From: Candidatus Pelagibacterales bacterium
Lineage (GTDB): Bacteria > Pseudomonadota > Alphaproteobacteria > TMED109
Reading direction: 5' to 3'
Assembly: GCA_002715505.1 (NCBI GenBank)
Contig: PAZF01000006.1
Coordinates: forward strand, 39,947 to 103,946
Length of the DNA: 64,000 nucleotides
Positions 27,169 through 35,702 of the stretch are shown piece by piece. Position numbers and translations under genes: made by a program. The notes beneath the pieces are model-generated. The model was not told where the DNA came from and ran no database searches. It saw only the letters and a list, made by a program, of their open reading frames with translations. How positions within the stretch are numbered: the first letter of the stretch is position 1; every line of letters starts with the position of its first letter.

Positions 27169-27945
27169 ATGAAAAATAAAATAAAAATTATGTCAGTAGT
27201 TAATCAAAAAGGAGGCGTAGGAAAAACAACAACAACTGTTAACCTAGGAACAGCTTTAGCAGCTATCGATAAAAATATATTGTTAATTGACCTAGATCCT
27301 CAGGGAAACTTATCAACTGGTATAGGAATTACAGAAAAACAAAGAAAAATCAGCGTTTATGATTTAATTACTGACGACATAACTATCAATAACACTATAA
27401 TCAATACCAAAATTCCCAATCTTAAAATTATACCATCAAACTTAAATTTATCAGGAATAGAGTTCGAATTAGCTTCTGATGAAGAAAGGGCAAATAAATT
27501 AAACAGCAAAATCAATAACTTAGACCAATATTTTGATTTTGTTCTTATAGACTGCCCTCCATCATTAGGAATTTTAACGGTTAACTCTTTAGTGGCGTCA
27601 AACTCTGTTTTAGTTCCTTTGCAATGTGAGTTTTATGCATTAGAGGGTTTAGCTCAGCTATTAAGAACAGTCGAAAAAGTAAAAGATAATCTTAACTCCA
27701 GTTTAAATCTAGAAGGGATAATATTAACTATGTTTGATAGTAGAAATAGACTTAGTGAAGATGTTGTTAATGACGCTAGAGAGCATCTAGGTGATAAAGT
27801 ATTTAAGACCATTATTCCTAGAAATGTAAGGCTTTCTGAAGCTCCAAGTCATCAATTACCGGCGATAATTTATGATCAAGCATGTGCTGGTTCTAAAGCA
27901 TATATTGATTTAGCAAAAGAACTAATTAATAGATTGAAAATTTAA
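27169..27945 (+). CDS. parA: Chromosome partitioning ATPase ParA
   Basis: ParA drives segregation of the ParB-parS complex. The deviant Walker A KGGVGKTTT with the signature lysine is at 14-22; LLIDLDPQGNLSTGIG and VLIDCPPSLGILTVN follow. The 258-residue length fits chromosomal ParA/Soj without a DNA-binding N-terminus. It lies directly upstream of parB and close to two parS sites and the predicted origin, so this is the chromosomal system. Confidence 0.97.
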   Translation: MKNKIKIMSVVNQKGGVGKTTTTVNLGTALAAIDKNILLIDLDPQGNLSTGIGITEKQRKISVYDLITDDITINNTIINTKIPNLKIIPSNLNLSGIEFELASDEERANKLNSKINNLDQYFDFVLIDCPPSLGILTVNSLVASNSVLVPLQCEFYALEGLAQLLRTVEKVKDNLNSSLNLEGIILTMFDSRNRLSEDVVNDAREHLGDKVFKTIIPRNVRLSEAPSHQLPAIIYDQACAGSKAYIDLAKELINRLKI

Positions 27946-27962
27946 TATATCAGGAGGAGATT

Positions 27963-28832
27963 ATTACAAAAAAAAGATTAAAAACAGGACTTAATATTTT
28001 GTTAGGAGATAACAATAATGCAAATATTGATAATAATGGTGCTTTAAAAAAAACAAATATTAGTCTCAATTTAATTGAGACAAATCCAGATCAACCGAGA
28101 AAAAACTTTGATCAAGATAAGTTAACAGAACTTTCTAAATCTATAAAAAATTTGGGACAATTAGTTCCTATCATTATTAGAGAAAATCGAAATAATAATA
28201 AGTTTATAGTAGTCGCTGGAGAAAGGCGCTGGAGAGCAGCAAAAATGGCTGGCCTCAAAAGTATTGATGCAATTATTTACAAAAAGAATGAACAACTTTC
28301 TAGTTTAGCGTCCATAATTGAAAATGTTCAAAGAGAAGACTTAAATTCTTTAGAAGAAGCTAATGCCTATAATAGTCTAATTAGTGAGTATAATCTTACT
28401 CATGATGAAATCTCGAAGTTTACAGGCAAGTCAAGAAGCTATATATCAAATTCTGTAAGAATACTAGGGCTACCAGAAAATATAAAAAAACTATTATCTT
28501 CTAAAAAAATAAGCTTTGGGCACGCTAGAGCTTTACTATCGGCAAAAAATGTTCATGATTTAGCTAAAATTATAATAAATAATCAATTAAATGTTAGACA
28601 GACCGAAGACTTGGTAAAAAATGAACAGCAAAATAAAAAACTTGATAAGAATCAAGCAAAAAGTCTAGTAGAAAAAGATCCTAATATATCTGACTATGAG
28701 AAATATTTATCTTTAAAATTGGGTTACGAAGTACAAATTAGAGATAGAAAAGGAAAAGGAACAATATCTGTTAAATATAAAAACTTAGACCAATTGGAAC
28801 AAATTATATCAATCTTTAATAAGAAAAACTAA
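27963..28832 (+). CDS. parB: Chromosome partitioning protein ParB with apparent ATT start
   Basis: ParB binds parS and stimulates ParA. The N-terminal ParA-contact segment reads MTKKRLKTGLNILLGD when translation begins at ATT 27963; AGGAGG (27952-27957) lies five bases upstream, ideal spacing. No ATG, GTG or TTG exists before a TTG at 27999, which would delete this conserved tail. The CTP/parS-binding N-domain has NPDQPRKNF, SIKNLGQLVPI, VAGERRWRAAKMAG and ENVQREDLNSLEEA; a helix-turn-helix follows (HDEISKFTGKSRSYISN). 289 residues in this form. An error changing ATG to ATT is the alternative. Confidence 0.93.
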   Translation: MTKKRLKTGLNILLGDNNNANIDNNGALKKTNISLNLIETNPDQPRKNFDQDKLTELSKSIKNLGQLVPIIIRENRNNNKFIVVAGERRWRAAKMAGLKSIDAIIYKKNEQLSSLASIIENVQREDLNSLEEANAYNSLISEYNLTHDEISKFTGKSRSYISNSVRILGLPENIKKLLSSKKISFGHARALLSAKNVHDLAKIIINNQLNVRQTEDLVKNEQQNKKLDKNQAKSLVEKDPNISDYEKYLSLKLGYEVQIRDRKGKGTISVKYKNLDQLEQIISIFNKKN

Positions 28833-28833
28833 A

Positions 28834-29808
28834 TTAAATTGAAGAATAGTGAAGAAGAAACTTTTTAATAATTAATTCGGACAAAGAATATTCTTTTTTA
28901 GTCATTTTTTCTAGCTCATAAATGTTAGCTATAATTTTTTTGATTTTTTCTTTAGAAAGAAGCTTGATTTGATTTTGTATGAGAGTATGACGAGAAAAAT
29001 GAATGGATGCAGGTAATTTAATATTATTGTTAAGAGTATCTTCTTTAAAATTTAGTAAAAAATAAAAATGATTTAATAAAGATCTAATAACAACAATATT
29101 ATTTTGTCCTGCTTCTATAATCTTCTCATAAAAGTAAGGCGCTTTATCAGAATTAAATAAATGATCACAAATCTTATTAATATTAATTAAAGAACTGTCT
29201 CCTACTGCATGTAAAACCTCATCATAAGTAACATGTTTTCCATTTCCATAGATAGATAATTTTTTAATTTCTTGCAATGTTATCAATTTGTCACTTCCTA
29301 ATTTATTTGCTAAATAATCAACACTGCTTTCATCAATATCAAGATTGAACTTTTTAGAGTAATCTTTAATAGTTTGTTTTATACTGCTATCAGTGTCGTG
29401 ATAACACGGTATACAGGCAAGCTTCTTTTGATCCGTGAAATTCTTTACTATTATATCATTCTTTTTAAGATTTCCTCCCTCTAGCATGATATAATTTACA
29501 TTACCTGACAGAATAGATTGGAAAAAGATTTCATCCAACTTTAGATTAGAAAAGAATTCTAAATCTATTATTATTATTGATTTATTAGAAAATATGTCTT
29601 GCTGATGTATTAAATCAGTAAGGCTATTTTTTTCTAAATCTTCTTGTGTAACTTTTAATACATTTAGACCTTTTTCTTCTTTAAGCCTTTCAATTATTAT
29701 ATTAGACCGTTCTTTTACTTGTCCTTTATCAGGTCCATATATAAGAAAACCATTATACTCTGTCAAATCTTCAACGAAGTTTTTAAAAAAATTATTTTTT
29801 ACTATCAT
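28834..29808 (-). CDS. holA: DNA polymerase III delta subunit
   Basis: HolA is the clamp-loader wrench that opens the beta clamp. The 324-residue protein begins with the typical clamp-loader segment GFLIYGPDKGQVKERSN; Walker A is degenerate, as in delta. The central domain has ITLQEIKKLSIYGNGKHVTYDEV, diagnostic for HolA. It overlaps lptE by 17 bases, the conserved alphaproteobacterial order leuS-lptE-holA. Confidence 0.9.
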   Translation of the reverse strand: MIVKNNFFKNFVEDLTEYNGFLIYGPDKGQVKERSNIIIERLKEEKGLNVLKVTQEDLEKNSLTDLIHQQDIFSNKSIIIIDLEFFSNLKLDEIFFQSILSGNVNYIMLEGGNLKKNDIIVKNFTDQKKLACIPCYHDTDSSIKQTIKDYSKKFNLDIDESSVDYLANKLGSDKLITLQEIKKLSIYGNGKHVTYDEVLHAVGDSSLININKICDHLFNSDKAPYFYEKIIEAGQNNIVVIRSLLNHFYFLLNFKEDTLNNNIKLPASIHFSRHTLIQNQIKLLSKEKIKKIIANIYELEKMTKKEYSLSELIIKKFLLHYSSI

Positions 29809-30299
29809 ACTCTTTCTGAGAAAAAAATAGTATTAGTCTGTCAAAAATACTTTTAGAGAGACTTTCTGAAGAAATTTCAAATATTCTGTCCCTAGAGGCA
29901 ATAGTAGATAAAACTTGATTAGGTGAAATTTCAAACACCCCTATTCCCCTTTCCTCAAAGGCAAATATTTTCTTGTCATATTTTTTATTTCTTTTAAAAA
30001 GTAAAACGTTAGCAGTTGTAATAATCTCATATCCTGAAGTTTTTCTATCTGTAGATGTAACAGTCGAATTATTTTCAGTTTTAGTCTCTATTTTAACTAT
30101 ATATTTAATCTTTTCAATTAGTGGGGGTAGTTTTCTTAATAAGTCTCTCTTAACTGATAATGACATTTTTTTTTTTATCAGTAACTATTGCTATACCATT
30201 TAACTTATGAGCTAAAAATTTTTTTTTCTCATAGAGAGGAGTAAATCCTGAACAACTAGCTAAAAATATGGAGAGAAAAATTAAAGAAAATGTTCTCAT
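29792..30299 (-). CDS. lptE: LPS-assembly lipoprotein LptE, frame broken by one base in a poly-A tract
   Basis: LptE plugs the LptD barrel that inserts lipopolysaccharide in the outer membrane. The start ATG at 30299 overlaps the leuS stop (TAATG) and encodes a lipoprotein signal ending in LASC (Cys16), then SGFTPLYEKK, typical of LptE. After TDKKK the frame runs to a stop. The remaining 124 residues (SLSVKRDLLRKLPPL onwards) are open in another frame down to 29792. The two halves join if the run of eleven A (30166-30176 on the plus strand as T) is read as ten. Same type of lesion as mltA; slippage, mutation or sequence error. Confidence 0.8.
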
Positions 30300-32881
30300 T
30301 AAATTACCAAACTAAAAATTTTATTTGGAATAACTATAATTTTTTTTATTTCTTTTTCTTTTATTAATGCCTTTATAGCCTCCTTTTTGCTTAAAAACTC
30401 TTTGGTCTCCTCTACACTAAGATCTTTAGGAATTTCATAAACAAATTTCTTTTTACCATTAATTTGTACTACTATATTCACATTAGTAATTTTAATATAA
30501 TCTAAGTTTGCTATTGGCCAGTTTTGCTCACTTACCAATGTATCTTTATACCCTAGAACTTTCCATAACTCTTCTGCTAAATGAGGTACCATAGGTGAAA
30601 TTAATATTATCCACTTTGTTAAAGAAAACTTTAGAGCGATCGAGTCCTCATTTTTAATATTATCTATATCAAAAGAAAAAAATATATTGGAAAACTCTCT
30701 AATTTGGGCTACTGCTACGTTATACTGAAAGTTATCTAAGCTTTTAGTAATCTTGTCTATATAAAAATGAGTTTTTTCAATTAAATTTTTGTTTTTTTCT
30801 TTTTCATATTTATAATTCTCATAAAAAATAATATCATTTAATTGCAAATTATTAAAAAATCGCCATACTTTTAAAAGATATTTATTAGATCCATCTATTC
30901 CACTGCTAGTCCACTCAAGTTTCCTTTCAGGAGGACTATCAGATAACATAAAAAATCTTGCAGTATCCGCTCCATATTTTTGTATTATATTTACAGGATC
31001 AACTATATTTTTTTTTGACTTGGACATTTTTTCTGATCTAAGCTCTTTAACTTTATTTCCAGTATCTTTATGAAAAAAATTGGCATTCTTAGTAATAACC
31101 TCTTCTGGATACACCCAATTATTTTCTGAGTCCTGATAGGTTTTGTGACATACCATTCCTTGACAAAAAAGGCCTTTAAAAGGTTCCTTAAATTTAAACT
31201 CACCTAATGAAGAAAGAGCTTTTGTAAAAAAACGAGAGTATAAAAGATGTAATACAGCATGCTCTATACCTCCTACATATTGATGTACAGGACACCATTC
31301 TTCTGCTAGTTTTTTATTGATAGGATTTTTATTAAAAGGATCAACAAATCTTATAAAGTACCAAGATGAGTCAAAAAAAGTATCTAAAGTATCTGTTTCC
31401 CTAACTGCTTTTAAGCCAGTTTTCTTACAGGTTGTATATTTCCAGGTTGCATGATTATTAAGGGGATTACCATTTTTTTTACTAAAATCTACATCATCTG
31501 GTAATAACACTGGTAGGTCGCTTTCATCCACAGGAATGACTTCCCCATCCTCTCTATAAATAATGGGTATTGGACAACCCCAATACCTTTGTCTAGATGC
31601 GCACCAATCTCTAAGTCTATATTTCGTTTTTTTTTCGCCTAAATTTATTTCTTTTAACTTAGAAATAATTATAGATTTTGCTTCTAGGGAGTTTTTATTG
31701 TTTAAAAATTCTGAATTGATAAGTGTTCCAGCGCCAGTATATGGCAGATCTTGTGCTGCACTATCTTCAGGATCTACAACCTTTATAATTGGTAGGTCAT
31801 ATTTTTTGGCAAATACAAAATCTCTCTCATCATGAGCTGGTACACCAAATATAGCACCAGTTCCATATGTTGATAAAACATAATTAGCTATATAGATAGG
31901 AATTTTCTTTTCAGTAAAGGGATGTTTTACGTACATATTAGTAAAAACTCCTTCTTTAGGTGCCTTTTCTATCATTTCTTCATTTGCAAATGTAGACTCC
32001 CATTTCTTTATAAATTCTTTTATGCCGTTATTAGATTTCGATAAAATGTCTGACAACTGGTGATCAGGAGCCAATGCAATAAAAGATGTTCCAAATATTG
32101 TATCGGGCCTTGTAGTATAAACTAAAATAGAATTTTTATAGCTTTCAATTAAATTTTCCTTAGTTATTTGAAAGCTTATCTCTGCACCGACGGATTTACC
32201 TATCCAGTTTTTTTGCATAGTTTTAACGTTTTCAGGCCAATTTTTAAGTGATTCTAGATCAGTTAGAAGATCATTAGAGAATTTAGTAATTGATAAAAAC
32301 CACTGACTTAAAAGCTTTCTTTCTATTTTTACTCCTGACCTCCAACCTTTTCCATCTATTACTTGTTCATTCGCTAATACTGTATTTTCAATTGGATCCC
32401 AGTTTGCCCAGGCTTCTTTTTTATATAACAGTTTGGCTTTAAAAAATTTAATAAATAGTTTTTGCTGTTGTTTTATATATTCTGGGTCACAAGTACTTAT
32501 TTCCTTAGTCCAATCATAGGATATTCCCATTGATTTTAACTGATCCTTCATGTTTTTAATATTTTTGTTAGTCCAGTCTCTAGGATGAATGTTATTTTCA
32601 AAAGCAGCGTTTTCTGCTGGCATTCCAAAAGCATCCCATCCCATAGGATGTAAAACGTTAAATCCACAAGCCCTTTTATATCTGGCTAGTACATCTCCTA
32701 AAGTATAGACTCTAACATGACCCATATGAATTCTTCCAGATGGATAAGGAAACATTTCTAATACATAGTAATTTTTTTTTGTTGTCTGATTTTTTGTTAG
32801 AAAGCAGCCTTTTTTGTCCCAAATATCTTGCCAATATTTCTCTACAGCATTCGCATGATATTGAGATTTATTTTCGTTCAT
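30299..32881 (-). CDS. leuS: Leucyl-tRNA synthetase
   Basis: LeuRS charges tRNA-Leu. The 860-residue class I enzyme has the HIGH-type motif HMGH at 52-55 (PSGRIHMGHVR), the editing domain with TRPDTIFGTSF, and KMSKS near 618-622. It is followed by a coupled lptE and preceded by the DUF3576 lipoprotein, the conserved cluster. No insertions or truncations are evident. Confidence 0.97.
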   Translation of the reverse strand: MNENKSQYHANAVEKYWQDIWDKKGCFLTKNQTTKKNYYVLEMFPYPSGRIHMGHVRVYTLGDVLARYKRACGFNVLHPMGWDAFGMPAENAAFENNIHPRDWTNKNIKNMKDQLKSMGISYDWTKEISTCDPEYIKQQQKLFIKFFKAKLLYKKEAWANWDPIENTVLANEQVIDGKGWRSGVKIERKLLSQWFLSITKFSNDLLTDLESLKNWPENVKTMQKNWIGKSVGAEISFQITKENLIESYKNSILVYTTRPDTIFGTSFIALAPDHQLSDILSKSNNGIKEFIKKWESTFANEEMIEKAPKEGVFTNMYVKHPFTEKKIPIYIANYVLSTYGTGAIFGVPAHDERDFVFAKKYDLPIIKVVDPEDSAAQDLPYTGAGTLINSEFLNNKNSLEAKSIIISKLKEINLGEKKTKYRLRDWCASRQRYWGCPIPIIYREDGEVIPVDESDLPVLLPDDVDFSKKNGNPLNNHATWKYTTCKKTGLKAVRETDTLDTFFDSSWYFIRFVDPFNKNPINKKLAEEWCPVHQYVGGIEHAVLHLLYSRFFTKALSSLGEFKFKEPFKGLFCQGMVCHKTYQDSENNWVYPEEVITKNANFFHKDTGNKVKELRSEKMSKSKKNIVDPVNIIQKYGADTARFFMLSDSPPERKLEWTSSGIDGSNKYLLKVWRFFNNLQLNDIIFYENYKYEKEKNKNLIEKTHFYIDKITKSLDNFQYNVAVAQIREFSNIFFSFDIDNIKNEDSIALKFSLTKWIILISPMVPHLAEELWKVLGYKDTLVSEQNWPIANLDYIKITNVNIVVQINGKKKFVYEIPKDLSVEETKEFLSKKEAIKALIKEKEIKKIIVIPNKIFSLVI

Positions 32882-32895
32882 TTTTTAACGATATT

Positions 32896-33405
32896 TTAAA
32901 GATTTAACTCAATTGCTCTTTGAATAATTTGTCTCTCAATTGCAACTGGCTTTTTGCTATTAATATTCCTATTTACCCATCTATTTTTTTTTATTACTTG
33001 TTTATGAACAGATACTTTTACTGAGTCTACCTGAATATCTGGAGCCAGAATCAGAACAGTTATTTTAAATCTTTCGGAAGGTTTCTTCTCACTAGTATAC
33101 CAATCAGTTATTATAAGACCACTTTTAGCATCAACACTTACTAAAGGAAAAGATGATAAAACTTCAAGTGAAGCTTTCCAAAGAGGGTTATTGTATGATA
33201 CAAAACTGCCGCTTCCTGTTTCATTATTATCATCGCCTTTAAAAAGATCTTCTAGAAAAGTCCCTCCCTCCTTTATTTGAGATAATCTTGCTTTATCTCT
33301 AGGGCCATAAACTATTTCTTCCGTGGTTAGCTTTCTAGTTTCTCCCGCACCACATGCTACCAACACGGTAGATAAAAATATTATTAAAAAATTTCTGTAA
33401 TACAT
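32896..33405 (-). CDS. DUF3576 lipoprotein
   Basis: A 169-residue predicted lipoprotein, with the signal ending in LVACG at Cys18. The body carries NPLWKASLEVLSSFPLVSVDAKSGLIITDWY, the characteristic DUF3576 stretch, then KITVLILAPDIQVDSVKVSV. This domain resembles a BamC-like beta/alpha fold and the gene is nearly always upstream of leuS in alphaproteobacteria. Function is not known; an outer-membrane assembly role is only a guess from location. Confidence 0.85.
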   Translation of the reverse strand: MYYRNFLIIFLSTVLVACGAGETRKLTTEEIVYGPRDKARLSQIKEGGTFLEDLFKGDDNNETGSGSFVSYNNPLWKASLEVLSSFPLVSVDAKSGLIITDWYTSEKKPSERFKITVLILAPDIQVDSVKVSVHKQVIKKNRWVNRNINSKKPVAIERQIIQRAIELNL

Positions 33406-33430
33406 ATTAACGAATAATTTTTAAAATTAT

Positions 33431-33460
33431 AAAAAAAAAGGAGGGTTTATGCAACCCTCC
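33431..33460 (-). terminator. Intrinsic terminator of the porin gene
   Basis: On the minus strand, GGAGGGTT (33460-33453), a five-base loop and AACCCTCC (33447-33440) form a perfect 8-bp stem followed by nine T (33439-33431). It lies 26 bases after the porin stop and is the clearest terminator in the window, in line with a highly expressed gene. Confidence 0.92.
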
Positions 33461-33485
33461 TCTAATAAGCTTTTAAATTGGTAAC

Positions 33486-34628
33486 TTAGAAACCGAAAGA
33501 AAGCTTTGCTAAAGTAGCATCAGCTTCTGTGTCTTTAATCGAGTCTGAACCATCAGTTTCTTCTTTACTTCCGTGAGCAAATTCGATCATTACACCACCG
33601 CCTAAGTTGTAACCAATACCAAAAGTATCAGTTTCAGCTGTACTATCAGCAGCGTTTGTTCCTTCTCTGAATGAAGTTTCTGTATGTGCAAAACCTAATG
33701 AAATGTTACCCATATCATATCTTACAGCATATACACTACCTTCTCCATCACCGTCAACTGTTCTTGACTTAAGCTGACCAGAGTCACCATATGTATGATT
33801 CTTATAAATTGCTGTTAAACCAGCAGCAGCTAATTTAACTGAGTATACTTGAGCATCAAGATCATTATATTCTGCTCCAGCTACAATTTGTGTGTTACCC
33901 ATAACTCTTCCGTAAGTTAAACTTACGTCAACACCATCAAAGTTAGCGTTGTAAGAAGCAACAGTATCTATAACATCATCATAATTTGTTGCTGTACCAC
34001 CATCACAACTTGTTGCACTAGTTGCACCACTGTTCTTTTCCATACAAGACTCATAAGATACTGCTAATGAAAAACCTTCATATACATTACTCATATATCT
34101 TAGCTTCATACCGTCTAAAGCATATCCAGCTTCATCAAAAGCACCGTAACCACCAGTTGCTCCACCAGCTACAATGAAAAGACCAGTTGCTCCATTATCA
34201 GGCTCAGCAGTAGGTATTAAAGTTGTACCTCTGTTGTGTGCCATGGTACCAGCTGAGAAAATGTTACCTACAGAAATGGTACCAAAACCACCACTGAAAC
34301 TTAGTGAATTTTCATCAACTGCAACTGTACTTGTGTCTGAGTCACCATTACTATCGTTATCTTTAGAAATAGTGTAAACACCTGTTACAGCAATACCATT
34401 ATCTAATGTAGTTGTTGCTGTAGCAATTAAACGAGTAAATCTTCCATTTGAAAGACCGCCTCTATTCTCAGATGTGTGATCTGAGGCACTTAATCCGGCT
34501 TCCGTAGATTGATCAACAGAAACGGCATAAAACTCTTGGTAGCCAGATAAGCTTAATTCCGCTTTAGCAGCAGTTAGAACGAAAGCTCCGAACACTACCA
34601 ATAAAGCTGTAGTAAAAATTTTTTTCAT
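33486..34628 (-). CDS. Alphaproteobacterial outer-membrane porin
   Basis: A 380-residue beta-barrel porin. The signal peptide ends after TAAKA (residue 23), followed by ELSLSGYQEFY; alternating hydrophobic strands with many Gly/Asp/Ser and a C-terminal ATLAKLSFGF ending in Phe are typical of trimeric Gram-negative porins. A strong Shine-Dalgarno (GGGAGA), a perfect terminator and less AT-rich codons than its neighbours suggest high expression. Likely the main small-solute channel; specificity cannot be read. Confidence 0.9.
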   Translation of the reverse strand: MKKIFTTALLVVFGAFVLTAAKAELSLSGYQEFYAVSVDQSTEAGLSASDHTSENRGGLSNGRFTRLIATATTTLDNGIAVTGVYTISKDNDSNGDSDTSTVAVDENSLSFSGGFGTISVGNIFSAGTMAHNRGTTLIPTAEPDNGATGLFIVAGGATGGYGAFDEAGYALDGMKLRYMSNVYEGFSLAVSYESCMEKNSGATSATSCDGGTATNYDDVIDTVASYNANFDGVDVSLTYGRVMGNTQIVAGAEYNDLDAQVYSVKLAAAGLTAIYKNHTYGDSGQLKSRTVDGDGEGSVYAVRYDMGNISLGFAHTETSFREGTNAADSTAETDTFGIGYNLGGGVMIEFAHGSKEETDGSDSIKDTEADATLAKLSFGF

Positions 34629-34672
34629 AAAAAAATCTCCCGTAAAATTATCAAAAAAGTATATTAATACTG

Positions 34673-34691
34673 TAATAATCTTAGATTATTA
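34673..34691. promoter_or_regulatory. Inverted repeat in the porin promoter region
   Basis: TAATAATC-TTA-GATTATTA is a perfect 8-bp inverted repeat 45 bases upstream of the porin ATG. On the minus strand it overlaps a possible -10 TAAGAT with a TTGTTT element 16 bases upstream, so it could be an operator for a regulator. Confidence 0.4.
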
Positions 34692-34826
34692 AGTTTTAAA
34701 AACAACACAATTGTAGTAATACAAAAAAAATAAAATAAATAAGTTGTATTTTTGCAACACCAAAAGGGCGCACTCTTCTAAAAAATTTTTTTAATCTAGT
34801 AGTTACATTAGTTTCGTATAAGAAAT

Positions 34827-35702
34827 ATGGCAAAATTTAGAAATATAGAACTTAATAGCTTTGATAGAAAATTTTTCAACGATTCTATGAAAACTAAGGT
34901 GTTAAGTAAGGATGAAGAAAAAAAACTAGCAGAAGACTGGGCAATACGTGGAGACAAAAAGTCTATGCATAAGATTATAAGAGCCTACTCAAAGTTAGTA
35001 ATTGCATATGCTATGAAATATAAAAATTACGGATTGTCTATTACTGATTTAGTACAAGAAGGACACATTGGTTTAATGCAAGCTATAGCAAAGTTTGAAC
35101 CAGAAAGAGATATAAGGTTTTCTACTTATTCAGGGTGGTGGATTAGATCATCAATACAAGACTATGTTTTAAAAAATTGGTCAATCGTAAGAACTGGAAC
35201 TACAGCATCTCAGAAATCATTATTTTTTAGTTTGAGAAAGCTTAAATTAGAATTAAGTCAATATGAAAAAGACCAACACAAACTAAGAAATTTGGTTGCT
35301 AAAAAATTAAAAGTTAAGGAGATTGACGTGGAAAATATGGAAAATAGATTTAGTGGATCTGATAAGTCTCTTAACGCTAAGGTTTCTGATAGCTATGATC
35401 AAGAAGTGGGCAACTTTATTGTAGATGAAAAAAGTTTAGACGAAGTAGATTTAGTTGACAAGCTAGACCTTGTAACTAAGAGATCATGGTTTAAGAAGGC
35501 TATGAGAGAGTTAGGAGTTAGGGAAAGCCAAATTATAGCTCTTAGGCATCTTAGTGATGATCCTTTAACTTTAGAAAAATTAGGAACACTTTTAAAGATT
35601 AGCAAAGAAAGAGTTAGACAAATTGAAAACAGAGCTATAAAAAAACTTAAATCTCTAGTCAAACAAATTTCTTCTAGGGCAAGATATAGTGATATTAGTT
35701 AA
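34827..35702 (+). CDS. rpoH: RNA polymerase sigma-32 factor (heat shock) RpoH
   Basis: RpoH directs transcription of heat-shock genes. The 291-residue protein has region 2 (DLVQEGHIGLMQAIAKFEP and FSTYSGWWIRSSIQDYV), the RpoH box QKSLFFSLR (129-137) that marks sigma-32, and region 4 with LTLEKLGTLLKISKERVRQIE. It is divergent from the porin with a 198-base gap. Its end overlaps acnA by 4 bases. HrcA at the left edge offers a second layer of heat-shock control in the same genome. Confidence 0.95.
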   Translation: MAKFRNIELNSFDRKFFNDSMKTKVLSKDEEKKLAEDWAIRGDKKSMHKIIRAYSKLVIAYAMKYKNYGLSITDLVQEGHIGLMQAIAKFEPERDIRFSTYSGWWIRSSIQDYVLKNWSIVRTGTTASQKSLFFSLRKLKLELSQYEKDQHKLRNLVAKKLKVKEIDVENMENRFSGSDKSLNAKVSDSYDQEVGNFIVDEKSLDEVDLVDKLDLVTKRSWFKKAMRELGVRESQIIALRHLSDDPLTLEKLGTLLKISKERVRQIENRAIKKLKSLVKQISSRARYSDIS

